Assembly: GCA_000437495.1 (NCBI GenBank)
Contig: FR897836.1
Location: 83,535-111,269, forward strand
DNA from: Prevotella sp. CAG:485
GTDB taxonomy: Bacteria > Bacteroidota > Bacteroidia > Bacteroidales > Muribaculaceae
Direction: 5' to 3'
DNA: 27,735 nucleotides
The position numbers and the translations under genes were made by a program. Shown here piece by piece: positions 15,730 to 23,365 of this stretch (positions are counted from its first letter, which is position 1; the number at the start of each line of letters is the position of its first letter). The notes beneath the pieces were generated by a model. It was given only the letters and a program-made list of their open reading frames with translations. It did no database searches and was not told where the DNA came from.

Positions 15730-16503
15730 ATGGAGACACAACCCGCACTCAGCACGTCAAATCTGCAAGTTGGCTATAAAAAGCAGGCATTACTCACTTT
15801 GCCAGACGTTGCCCTGCAGGCAGGCCGAGTGGCAGCCCTGATAGGGAAGAACGGTGTTGGCAAATCCACATTGTTACGAACGCTGACACGCGAGCAGAAA
15901 CCCGTGAGCGGAAGGGTCTTTATTCAGGGCGAAGACATAGAAAATATCAGCAGGAGGGCATTGGCTCAAAAAGTGGCCGTTGTAACCACCGACCGCAATA
16001 TCTCGCCCGGACTGTTGGCCCGCGAGATTGTGGAAATGGGCAGGCACCCTTACACAGACCTTACCGGCCGTCTCAGCACAACCGACAAACGCATCATAGA
16101 GGAATCGATGCAATGCACAGGCATATCTCACAAGGCCGAAAACCGGTTTGGCGAGCTCAGCGACGGTGAACGACAGAAGGTGATGATAGCTCGTGCGTTG
16201 GCTCAGCAAACGCCGGTAATGGTGCTTGATGAGCCCTTCTCCTTCCTCGATACGGCAGCAAGAATAGAGATACTGAACCTGCTGAAGAAATTGGCGTTGG
16301 AAAATAATACAGCCATTTTATTCTCCTCGCATGATGTAGCTCAGGCACTGCGCATGGCAGATGAGTTATGGCTCCTGACGCCCGACCGAACCTTCTATAG
16401 CGGCCGCCCTGACACTTTGATTGAAAATGACACTATAAACCGGCTCTTTGACTCCTCAAACGTGAAATTTGACCCTGTTCAAAGAGACTTCATTACGAAA
16501 TAA
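15730..16503 (+). CDS. ABC transporter ATP-binding protein (FecE/BtuD type)
   Basis: This 257-residue cytoplasmic ATPase powers the importer encoded by the two preceding genes. The start at 15730 is chosen because it lies two bases after the permease stop and gives a normal N-terminus (METQPALSTSNLQVGYKK). A longer in-frame reading back to 15481 only overlaps the permease gene. Walker A is GKNGVGKSTLL, the signature is LSDGERQKVMIARALAQ, Walker B is VMVLDEPFSFLD and the switch histidine is in FSSHD. The signature has LSDGE in place of the more usual LSGGQ, a variant often seen in this family. Pairing with a FecCD permease fixes the class, not the substrate. Confidence 0.94.
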   Translation: METQPALSTSNLQVGYKKQALLTLPDVALQAGRVAALIGKNGVGKSTLLRTLTREQKPVSGRVFIQGEDIENISRRALAQKVAVVTTDRNISPGLLAREIVEMGRHPYTDLTGRLSTTDKRIIEESMQCTGISHKAENRFGELSDGERQKVMIARALAQQTPVMVLDEPFSFLDTAARIEILNLLKKLALENNTAILFSSHDVAQALRMADELWLLTPDRTFYSGRPDTLIENDTINRLFDSSNVKFDPVQRDFITK

Positions 16504-16524
16504 ATTGAAAAATAATTTCTTATC

Positions 16525-17730
16525 ATGATAACACAGAAACAATATTTGCTGCGAAAAATAGACGCGACCCGCTTTTACGACTCAGACGCCTTCTATCTGA
16601 GCCTTGCCGATTCCCTTGCTGAAGCCTTTGAGGTCCATTATAAGAAGAAGGTTTCAGATTCCGCTCAAATGTCGCTGATAAGTCAGGAGGTTGCCCTGAA
16701 CCTTGTAGGCTATATGATGGATGTAGTGGCAGATATGGGTCTGTGGCGAGCCTTTACGAGTCATTGCAGAACACTTTACGGACGCCCGGTGCCATTCTTC
16801 AGCAATGAGAACTATATTGACTATGAGCTTAACCGCAGCGACGTACAATTCCTGACCTGGTATTCGCTTTGCTTCGTGAGCGAACCCGGCGACTCGCCCC
16901 TCTATCCGCATGACTCGGCGGTTTTGGAGTTGGCAGATGAGTTTTACAGAATCATGGAAGAGAATTATGAGGAAGCACCTGCACCCGAAGGAATGCTGAA
17001 AACCAATGATTTGGAAATCCATGACCCCGAAGATGCCGATGCCATTCAGACCTTGGGCCACTGGGTCTTCTGGTCATCCTACCTCACCGTTCCGTGCTTC
17101 AAAACCAATATGGAGCTGATATACTCGCAGGCTAAACCCAACGACAGAAACAGTCTTGCAGAGATTATGGGACAGGCTCAGATGGAATTGCCAACCGGTC
17201 CGTTGGCTCTCTATCTGCGAGAATGGATATGGCTGATTATAGAAGGCAAACTGCCACCTAAACCACGTCATGCAAAAGAGCCTGAAGAGCATCCGTATTA
17301 TCAGAAATTCCTGTCGGCCAACAACTCGTCGAGAATCGCCTTTTTCAACGATTATCGCGAGCTGAATCGATTCTTGGGTAAAGCCTTGGGGTGGGATCCG
17401 GAAGCCGATAACCTGCCCCAGCTGAACCGCTCGCATGATTTCACCCTCCTCACCAACAAGTATAAAGGCCTTCTGATAGGTCGCGATGTGGCACAATGCT
17501 TCGCCGCCGAGAATAATACCCTTTACAACAAGCAATATGCAGCCCAAAACGACTTCTCGCTACTTATTGCAAGAGGGCGTTGCCCCATAGACCTGACACT
17601 GTATGCCTTGGAGAATAATCTTCTCCCTGACATTCAGTGGCCCAAAGTGGATAATTCGACATCACTTGTGCTGGAAAACGCCGACTTCATAGCACGCTGC
17701 TTCCTGCTTCAATATTACAGAGCCGTATGA
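16525..17730 (+). CDS. Uncharacterised 401-residue protein
   Basis: I do not recognise a function. The protein has no signal peptide, no transmembrane helix and no nucleotide-binding motif, so it is probably cytoplasmic and largely alpha-helical. It is rich in Tyr, Phe and Trp. Notable stretches are LTWYSLCFVSEPGDSPLYPH, LGHWVFWSSYLTVPCF and LALYLREWIWLIIEGKLPPK. It may belong to one of the Bacteroidetes-restricted DUF families (DUF3843 comes to mind from memory, not checked). It lies 21 bases after the importer ATPase gene, and its stop overlaps the start of the phosphatase gene as ATGA. It is therefore co-expressed with a metal or cofactor importer and a secreted phosphatase. Codon use looks like its neighbours, with no sign of recent transfer. 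Confidence 0.8.
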   Translation: MITQKQYLLRKIDATRFYDSDAFYLSLADSLAEAFEVHYKKKVSDSAQMSLISQEVALNLVGYMMDVVADMGLWRAFTSHCRTLYGRPVPFFSNENYIDYELNRSDVQFLTWYSLCFVSEPGDSPLYPHDSAVLELADEFYRIMEENYEEAPAPEGMLKTNDLEIHDPEDADAIQTLGHWVFWSSYLTVPCFKTNMELIYSQAKPNDRNSLAEIMGQAQMELPTGPLALYLREWIWLIIEGKLPPKPRHAKEPEEHPYYQKFLSANNSSRIAFFNDYRELNRFLGKALGWDPEADNLPQLNRSHDFTLLTNKYKGLLIGRDVAQCFAAENNTLYNKQYAAQNDFSLLIARGRCPIDLTLYALENNLLPDIQWPKVDNSTSLVLENADFIARCFLLQYYRAV

Positions 17731-19019
17731 AAAGAATAATATTCCTGATTACAGCGTTTGTGGCCCTGAGTTGCGGCGCACAAACCTCACTGCGAGAGAT
17801 AGAGGAAAATCCGCTGAAGGCCGGAGGCGTCTATTACGCCTATCCAATTACAGTGGAGAATATGACGGCTGTGATAAACCAAGCCCCTGTGCCGAAGGGA
17901 TATGAGCCTTTCTATGTGAGCCATTACGGACGCCATGGCTCACGGTATCTTATTTCCGACAACGATTACCGTTGGGTCATAGACAAGTTGCAGGATGCTC
18001 GCGCTGCCGGCGCCCTGAGCAGCCTTGGCGAAGATGTGTTAAACAGGCTCGAGAAGGTATGGGAGGAAGCCGAAGGACGAGGTGGTGATCTTACGCCGTT
18101 GGGTGTTCGCCAGCATAAGGCAATTGCAGGCAGATTAGCGGAGAAATATCCTCAGATATTCAAGAAAGGAGATACCGAAATTTCGGCACGTTCCACCACC
18201 GTAATACGCTGCGTGTTGTCGATGGACGCTTTCTGCGAACGGCTTAAAGAGCTGAATCCGAAGCTCAACATAACGCGCGAAAGTTCGCAGCGATATATGG
18301 ATTATCTCAACTATCATTCGACGGAATCAAACGCTTTCACCGGCGAAAAAGGGCCTTGGCAGGAGGAGTATCGCAAATTCCGTATCGAGCATACAAACCC
18401 CGAGAGGCTGATGAAGCAGTTGTTCACCAACGACGAATGGGTGTACAAGAACGTCAACCCGGAAGAGTTGATGTGGGGCTTGTATTGGATTGCCGTGGAT
18501 ATGCAGAACATGGAGACAGAGATAAGCTTCATGGACCTCTTCACTCCTCAGGAATTGTTTGACCTCTGGCAATGCGTGAATTACGGCTTCTATGTGCGCG
18601 ACAGCAATTATGCCGGCAACGAGGGTCTTGTGGTGGCCAATGCCCGCAATTTGCTCGACAATATTATCACCTCGGCTGATGAGGCTATTTCGCTGAATAA
18701 ACCCTCGGCAACCCTTCGTTTCGGGCACGACGGCAACCTGATACCGCTGACGGCAATTCTGGGTCTGGAAGGTTGCGATGCTTCTGTTTCTGACCCGAAG
18801 ACATTCTATCAGCATTTTGCGGATTTCAAGATTGCCCCCATGGCCGGAAACGTGCAGATGATTTTTGTCCGCAATAAGAAGAATCCGAAAGATGTGCTGG
18901 TGAAGATAATGCTTAACGAGCAGGATAAGGCTATTCCGGCAATGGAAAAGCCCGACACCCATCCGTGGTACAAATGGGAGGATTTGAAACGTCATTATAA
19001 AGCCAAATGGCATTTATGA
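17727..19019 (+). CDS. Secreted histidine-type (acid) phosphatase
   Basis: This 430-residue protein belongs to the branch-2 histidine phosphatases, which include acid phosphatases and phytases. The catalytic motif is in SHYGRHGSRYL, with His70 of RHGxR as the likely phospho-histidine. The second catalytic site is in LRFGHDGNLIPL, with His334-Asp335 as the HD proton donor pair. MINPP-type phytases of gut Bacteroides have HAE at this point, so this enzyme looks more like the HD acid phosphatases. The N-terminus is a signal peptide (MKRIIFLITAFVALSCGAQ). It may be cut after GA or processed as a lipoprotein at the cysteine, but the lipobox is poor. The product should be periplasmic or surface-located. 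The start overlaps the upstream stop as ATGA. It ends the seven-gene run. Confidence 0.9.
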   Translation: MKRIIFLITAFVALSCGAQTSLREIEENPLKAGGVYYAYPITVENMTAVINQAPVPKGYEPFYVSHYGRHGSRYLISDNDYRWVIDKLQDARAAGALSSLGEDVLNRLEKVWEEAEGRGGDLTPLGVRQHKAIAGRLAEKYPQIFKKGDTEISARSTTVIRCVLSMDAFCERLKELNPKLNITRESSQRYMDYLNYHSTESNAFTGEKGPWQEEYRKFRIEHTNPERLMKQLFTNDEWVYKNVNPEELMWGLYWIAVDMQNMETEISFMDLFTPQELFDLWQCVNYGFYVRDSNYAGNEGLVVANARNLLDNIITSADEAISLNKPSATLRFGHDGNLIPLTAILGLEGCDASVSDPKTFYQHFADFKIAPMAGNVQMIFVRNKKNPKDVLVKIMLNEQDKAIPAMEKPDTHPWYKWEDLKRHYKAKWHL

Positions 19020-19055
19020 CAAAATTTATTGTCAGCATTTGACGTAAAAAACCAT

Positions 19056-19075
19056 ATACTTCATCAAAGAAGTAT
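19056..19075. repeat. Short inverted repeat before the PP2C gene
   Basis: ATACTTC (19056-19062) and GAAGTAT (19069-19075) form a perfect 7-bp stem with a 6-base loop. It lies just past the phosphatase gene and its last base touches the -33 element of the PP2C promoter. It could be a weak terminator or an operator. There is no T-tract directly after it. Confidence 0.4.
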
Positions 19076-19105
19076 TGTGCAGCCCACGGAGATTGCTTAA
19101 ATTTG
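19075..19105 (+). promoter_or_regulatory. Bacteroidetes-type promoter for the PP2C-kinase operon
   Basis: TTG (19075-19077) is followed after 20 bases by TAAATTTG (19098-19105), a full -7 match. The leader would be about 25 bases before the ATG at 19137. This separates the PP2C-kinase pair from the preceding seven-gene run. Confidence 0.7.
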
Positions 19106-19136
19106 CATCATCAGTAAACAGAGCATAGATTAGCAG

Positions 19137-20681
19137 ATGACAAAGATAGAATTTAATGCGGCCTTCCGCACCGACAAAGCGGGCAGAAGCGCAAACCAGG
19201 ATAACGGCTTTATCCTTCTCGACATAAAGGGAGGCGATACGGGAAGTCAGACACTCAACACCGACCGCACAGCGGCGATGGGTGATTACGGCACCCTGAT
19301 GCTTGTGGCCGACGGCATGGGTGGTATGAACGCCGGTGAAAAGGCCAGCGAACTGATAAAGGAAACCATGCTGCGCGAGTTTGGCAAAGTAACAGCCAAG
19401 GTGCCGGGCAACGCCAAGAGCATGTGCGATTTCCTTGGCAAAGCCATCCAGGAGGCCGATCTCACCGTAAAAGATTATGCCCGCACACATGCTTCAGCCA
19501 AAGGCATGGGAAGTACCATTGTGGCTTTATGGATATACGGCGATATGGCAGTAGCAGCCTGGGTAGGCGACAGCCGTATCTACCGCTATAATCCGGCTTT
19601 CGGACTTGCGCGCCTCAGTCATGACCACAGTTACGTGCAAAGCCTCGTGGATACAGGCAGACTCCCCGAGCATTTAGCTTTTGACCATCCGGATTCAAAT
19701 ATCATTACCCGCAGTCTGGGCGACAACGGCACTCCGGCCAATCCGGAGATGCGTGTGTATAAAGTCTATGATGACGACGAGTTTCTGCTTTGTTCCGACG
19801 GCTTATGCGGACTCCTTACCGACAAGGAGATACAGACGATAATGAGCGAACATATCGGCTCGTCGAAAGCCACCCTGGAAGCTTTGTGGGCAGAGGGAGA
19901 GGCTAAAGGCTGGAGCGATAACGCCACCATAGAAGTGCTATGCGTTTCGGGCGATTTGCCTGCTGCTCCGGTGGGACATCCCGACGGCTATCCGGCAGTA
20001 AATGCAAATACCGAGGCCTCCGCACCCACCTTGCGCCGCGCGCCCGAAACGGCAAACAATATGCAACCTCAGGCTGTGATGCCGCAGCCGGGAGCTCTTG
20101 CAATGATGCCGCAACCGGAGGTTCCTGCCTCCAGGAAATCGCTGCCTGTATGGACATGGATTCTGATATGCTTTGTCATAGCCGCCGGTGCCGTATGGAT
20201 CGGCTTCAAAATGTTCGAAAAGAAGGATGCCAAGGAAGAGGCAAAAATGGAACGGCTTGAAGAAGACCAAGACCTCAAAGACGAAGAGTTCAGCGACCCC
20301 GAATACGAAAGAAGAATGGATGAACTGAACGAAGAGTATGACCCTGAAATGCAAGATGCTTTTGAGGACGTGATGAATGATGAGCATTTCAACCGCTATC
20401 AGAAGGAATGGGAGTCAAAAAGACATCAGTCGGCCCAACCGACAACACAACCGTCAACACGTCCGGCCACATCACATCCTACGCACCATTCCACTCAACC
20501 CTCTTCTCAAAAAGAGACGCCAACAACCGGCAAGAACAACAAACGACCGAAACCTGCCGCTCAGCCCAATAAAAAGACTCAGCCTAATCAGTCTGATCCT
20601 AAAAAAGAGGATCCGAATAATAAACCAGGGGGTGGAATAGCAGGACCTCCGGCACCCGGTCAAACAAATAAGGCTATTTAA
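19137..20681 (+). CDS. Membrane-anchored PP2C-family Ser/Thr protein phosphatase
   Basis: This 514-residue protein has an N-terminal PP2C (PPM) phosphatase domain of about 270 residues. Metal-binding motifs include RSANQDNG (residues 17-24), LMLVADGMGGMNAGEKAS with Asp59, AAWVGDSRIYRY, FLLCSDGLCGLL and GWSDNATIEVL. The enzyme should remove phosphate from Ser/Thr residues using two metal ions. A Pro/Ala/Gln-rich linker follows, then one transmembrane helix (VWTWILICFVIAAGAVWIGF) near residues 336-358. The remaining 150 residues start very acidic and end rich in Pro, Thr, Gln and Lys. With the catalytic domain in the cytoplasm, this tail would be periplasmic. The kinase gene follows after one base, so the two form a writer/eraser pair. 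The length is about twice that of a minimal PP2C because of the anchor and tail. Confidence 0.94.
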   Translation: MTKIEFNAAFRTDKAGRSANQDNGFILLDIKGGDTGSQTLNTDRTAAMGDYGTLMLVADGMGGMNAGEKASELIKETMLREFGKVTAKVPGNAKSMCDFLGKAIQEADLTVKDYARTHASAKGMGSTIVALWIYGDMAVAAWVGDSRIYRYNPAFGLARLSHDHSYVQSLVDTGRLPEHLAFDHPDSNIITRSLGDNGTPANPEMRVYKVYDDDEFLLCSDGLCGLLTDKEIQTIMSEHIGSSKATLEALWAEGEAKGWSDNATIEVLCVSGDLPAAPVGHPDGYPAVNANTEASAPTLRRAPETANNMQPQAVMPQPGALAMMPQPEVPASRKSLPVWTWILICFVIAAGAVWIGFKMFEKKDAKEEAKMERLEEDQDLKDEEFSDPEYERRMDELNEEYDPEMQDAFEDVMNDEHFNRYQKEWESKRHQSAQPTTQPSTRPATSHPTHHSTQPSSQKETPTTGKNNKRPKPAAQPNKKTQPNQSDPKKEDPNNKPGGGIAGPPAPGQTNKAI

Positions 20682-20682
20682 A

Positions 20683-22029
20683 ATGAGTATTCACACCAAT
20701 CTGAAGCCGGGAGACATGTTCGGTCGGTACCGGTTGGAATCCTTTCTTGGAGCAGGCGGGTTTGCCGTAGTTTGGAAGGCTTACGACACTAAGACAAATA
20801 TTGTTGTCGCGCTGAAAATCTTCTCCTCACTTGACACTCAGAGCATCAATGACCTCGCGGCCGAATATAGTGCGGTACATGAACTGTCGCATCCCTCAAT
20901 AGTCCGCGCCGACTATTTCGATTCCATCGATAACATACCCTATCTGGTGATGAAGTTTTGTTCAGGCGGCAATCTTGAACACCACGAAGGGCGCATGAGC
21001 GAAGAGACTGTGCTTCGCATGATACTTCAGATATCGGAAGCTATGCAGTATCTTCATGACCAGGGACTGGTGCATCAGGACATCAAACCTGCCAATATCC
21101 TTACGGAGGAGACCTCGAAAGGGACACGCTTCATGCTCAGCGATTTCGGCATCTCAGCTAAAAGTCGCACACGGCTGAGCAAGAGCGTTATGGCAGGCGC
21201 ACAGAGTGGCTCTTATCTGACCTACGCCTACGCTCCTCCCGAGAAATTCTCTCCGAAGAAAGAAGATAGGCTGCCGAATCGCAAAGGTGATATCTTTTCG
21301 CTCGGCATAACGGCTTACGAGCTTATCTGCGGTTATCTGCCGTTCGACGAGTTGCCCACAGGACAGCAATTGCAGGCTAACCCCAACATCCAACTCGATT
21401 ATTCGAGCATCAGGACACCTGTTCTCCGCAACATCATACGCGCTTGCCTGCTGCCCAATGTCAACGAACGCCCGGATGCGGCAATGCTCATCAACTGGAT
21501 AAAGAATGCACAATCCGGACAGGTACCACCTGTTTATAATGGCGGAAATTCCGGCTCAGGAAATGCCACAGTAAACAAGGTAAAGATTGAAAACGGTGCA
21601 AGCAACGACGGCAAAAAGACTGTCGATTTAAAATCCGGTGCCTATAACGCCGGCGGAGGCCACGGCAATTATGGACATGGGGGAGGAGGCTCTTCAACAT
21701 ATCCGCACGCCTCTGTATCGCAGATGCCGGTTGAAAATAAGCCTAAGAAAAGTAAAGTCTGGATATGGGCTGTGGTGATATTTCTTCTTATTTTTGTAGT
21801 GGCATTCGTAGTCGGTGTCATTATTCAATCAAATAGCAGTTCCTATTCTCCTTCAGACAGCTACGATTACATGGATACAGCATACGTTGAAGAACCCGTA
21901 GAAGCAGAAGTGGAATATGTGCCGGCTGAAGAAGCACCTGCTGAAGAAGCTGCACCTGCATACGACGATAGTTACGATTTCTACAGCAGTGAGCCGGACT
22001 ATTATGTAACTGACTCGGCTGCTTACTGA
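20683..22029 (+). CDS. Membrane-anchored Ser/Thr protein kinase (Hanks type)
   Basis: This 448-residue protein begins with a eukaryotic-like kinase domain (about residues 14-275). It has the glycine-rich loop FLGAGGFAVVW, the ATP-binding lysine in VALKIF (Lys45), a probable helix-C Glu61, the catalytic loop HQDIKPANI with Asp133, DFG at 154-156, and APPE at 184-187. Glutamine replaces the arginine of the usual HRD motif, making this a non-RD kinase. A Gly/Ser/Asn-rich linker precedes one transmembrane helix (VWIWAVVIFLLIFVVAFVVG) near residues 359-380. An acidic, Tyr/Ser-rich tail of about 65 residues then ends in DYYVTDSAAY. The tail should be periplasmic and has no PASTA or other known sensor domain. 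The gene lies one base after the PP2C gene. Overall it looks active. Confidence 0.95.
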   Translation: MSIHTNLKPGDMFGRYRLESFLGAGGFAVVWKAYDTKTNIVVALKIFSSLDTQSINDLAAEYSAVHELSHPSIVRADYFDSIDNIPYLVMKFCSGGNLEHHEGRMSEETVLRMILQISEAMQYLHDQGLVHQDIKPANILTEETSKGTRFMLSDFGISAKSRTRLSKSVMAGAQSGSYLTYAYAPPEKFSPKKEDRLPNRKGDIFSLGITAYELICGYLPFDELPTGQQLQANPNIQLDYSSIRTPVLRNIIRACLLPNVNERPDAAMLINWIKNAQSGQVPPVYNGGNSGSGNATVNKVKIENGASNDGKKTVDLKSGAYNAGGGHGNYGHGGGGSSTYPHASVSQMPVENKPKKSKVWIWAVVIFLLIFVVAFVVGVIIQSNSSSYSPSDSYDYMDTAYVEEPVEAEVEYVPAEEAPAEEAAPAYDDSYDFYSSEPDYYVTDSAAY

Positions 22030-22034
22030 TAATA

Positions 22035-22086
22035 AAGCTAACTGAATGTTGAAGCTAACCGTTTGACTCTCAGGCAGTTAGCTTCA
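22035..22086 (+). terminator. Stem-loop region after the kinase gene, with two alternative 10-bp stems
   Basis: Two left arms, AAGCTAACTG (22035-22044) and TGAAGCTAAC (22050-22059), can each pair perfectly over 10 bases with the same right arm region (CAGTTAGCTT at 22075-22084, GTTAGCTTCA at 22077-22086). The stems are mutually exclusive. The region starts only five bases past the kinase stop and probably ends or stabilises that transcript. No T-tract follows, so it is not a textbook intrinsic terminator. Confidence 0.55.
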
Positions 22087-22204
22087 GCGATATATAAGCA
22101 CTATATAATAACGTTTTCCCGGATGTGATAAGGGTCATTCTTATAATCAGAGTTTCCTAATTTGGACAATTGAGAGCCATTTTTGAAAAATAAAAATTGG
22201 CCGA

Positions 22205-22236
22205 TTTGGAATTGGCGGAAAAATTGTGTAATTTTG
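22205..22236 (+). promoter_or_regulatory. Bacteroidetes-type promoter for tatA-tatC-FHA genes
   Basis: TTTG (22205-22208) is followed after 20 bases by TAATTTTG (22229-22236), a full match to the Bacteroidetes consensus. It indicates that tatA and the genes behind it form their own operon, separate from the PP2C-kinase pair. Confidence 0.78.
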
Positions 22237-22351
22237 CATATTGGAAATGGATGCAATCAGCATTGTATCATCGTGGGAAAGAACTTCCCGAGCTTTTTAG
22301 TTCAATCTATTGCAGCCTATTCAACATCATGAAATTGAAAAAAGCATAACA

Positions 22352-22543
22352 ATGATTCTGGCATTTAGCGGTTCAACAGAAATATTAATTATAGCAGCCC
22401 TTGTGCTGTTGCTTTTCGGGGGTAGAAAAATTCCCGAGCTGATGCGCGGTCTGGGCAAAGGTGTTAGCTCGTTTAAACAGGGCATGAAAGAGCCCTTGGA
22501 AAACGACAAAGAAGAAGTTAAAGACACCACAAAGGAGAAATAA
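22352..22543 (+). CDS. tatA: Sec-independent protein translocase subunit TatA
   Basis: TatA multimers form the pore of the twin-arginine pathway, which exports folded proteins. With the ATG at 22352 the protein has 63 residues. It has an N-terminal transmembrane helix (STEILIIAALVLLLFG), the FG hinge, an amphipathic helix (GGRKIPELMRGLGKGVSSFK), and a charged C-terminal tail (ENDKEEVKDTTKEK). An in-frame TTG at 22310 would add 14 polar residues before the membrane helix, which is unlike TatA, so it is rejected. No TatB gene is present, as is usual in Bacteroidetes, where TatA and TatC suffice. The tatC gene follows after three bases. Confidence 0.95.
   Translation: MILAFSGSTEILIIAALVLLLFGGRKIPELMRGLGKGVSSFKQGMKEPLENDKEEVKDTTKEK
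22531..22537 (+). promoter_or_regulatory. Shine-Dalgarno sequence fixing the TTG start of tatC
   Basis: AAAGGAG lies 9 bases before a TTG at 22547 and inside the last codons of tatA. The first in-frame ATG (22568) has no such site, so the TTG is the likely start. Confidence 0.65.
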
Positions 22544-22546
22544 ACG

Positions 22547-23365
22547 TTGGCCGACAAAAACGACAGCATGATATCTTTCGGCGACCATCTTGAGCAATTG
22601 CGTAAGATGGTTATACGCGTCATAGCTGTGATTGTGTTGTTTGCCACGGTGGCCTTTTGCTTTAAGGAGAAGCTGTTTGATATAATAATGGCTCCCTTAA
22701 AGCCGGATTTCGTGACGTTTGCATGGCTACGCGACAGTCTGACGCAATTTGGCGTTGACTTTGACGTCTCAGGCACGCCAAAGCTCATTGCCACTGATAT
22801 TTCGGCCCAGTTCATGGCACACATCACCATGGCGCTCTATTTCGGACTGTTGTTAGCCTCGCCATACATCGGTTATCAGCTGCTCGGATTCGTGATGCCG
22901 GCCCTTTACAAAAATGAACGGCATTATGCCTCACGAGTTTGTGTTGCGGTGTATATGCTCTTCATAGCAGGGTTATTGCTGAGCTACTTCATCATGTTTC
23001 CCGTATCGTGCAGATTTCTGACCTCTTACTCTGTATCGCCGCAAGTGGAGACATTAGTTGACATCAGTAGCTATCTGAGCCTGTTTGTGTCGTTGTCGCT
23101 ATTGCTTGGTGCAGTGTTCCAACTGCCTGTAATTTCGTGGTTTTTGGCAAAGATAGAATTGCTTGGACCCGACATTATGCGCAAATATCGTCGCCATGCA
23201 ATTATAGCAATTGCCATAATCTCAAGCATCATAACACCACCCGATGCCCTGTCGATGGTGATGGTTGCTTTGCCACTATATCTACTTTATGAACTAAGCA
23301 TAATTGTTGTTTCGGCCACGCGGCGCAGCCAACAATTAGCATCAAACCGGAAAGTCAATGGATAA
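22547..23365 (+). CDS. tatC: Sec-independent protein translocase subunit TatC
   Basis: TatC is the inner-membrane receptor for twin-arginine signal peptides. The 272-residue protein has six hydrophobic helices. The conserved N-terminal signature is ISFGDHLEQLRKMVIRV, with Glu16 and Arg19 matching residues known to bind the signal peptide. Later conserved segments are the one after the second helix (YIGYQLLGFVMPALYKNERHY) and AIIAIAIISSIITPPDALSM near the C-terminus. The start is a TTG at 22547, supported by AAAGGAG; starting at the ATG seven codons later would also keep all key residues. The gene lies three bases after tatA and overlaps the start of the zinc-ribbon/FHA gene by 8 bases, so the three should be translated together. 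Confidence 0.96.
   Translation: MADKNDSMISFGDHLEQLRKMVIRVIAVIVLFATVAFCFKEKLFDIIMAPLKPDFVTFAWLRDSLTQFGVDFDVSGTPKLIATDISAQFMAHITMALYFGLLLASPYIGYQLLGFVMPALYKNERHYASRVCVAVYMLFIAGLLLSYFIMFPVSCRFLTSYSVSPQVETLVDISSYLSLFVSLSLLLGAVFQLPVISWFLAKIELLGPDIMRKYRRHAIIAIAIISSIITPPDALSMVMVALPLYLLYELSIIVVSATRRSQQLASNRKVNG

Larger units (their letters stand above)
22030..22351. other. Intergenic region between the kinase and tatA genes
   Basis: These 322 bases contain no plausible gene. From left to right they hold the alternative stem-loops (22035-22086), an AT-rich stretch, the tatA promoter (22205-22236), and a roughly 110-base leader. The leader includes a small hairpin (GGGAA at 22275-22279, TTCCC at 22285-22289) followed by GAGCTTTTTAG, which looks like a minimal terminator or attenuator. 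Confidence 0.6.

Noticed and set aside
18327..19013. 228-codon open frame antisense to the histidine phosphatase gene
   Set aside because: The sense strand encodes an intact enzyme with catalytic motifs; the antisense product has no motif or plausible start context.
20400..20680. Repeat-like Thr/Pro/Gln coding stretch in the PP2C gene considered as a tandem repeat
   Set aside because: The bases show no clean repeat unit; it is a low-complexity protein tail.
22310..22351. TTG start adding 14 residues to TatA
   Set aside because: TatA begins almost directly with its membrane helix; the ATG at 22352 gives the normal form.
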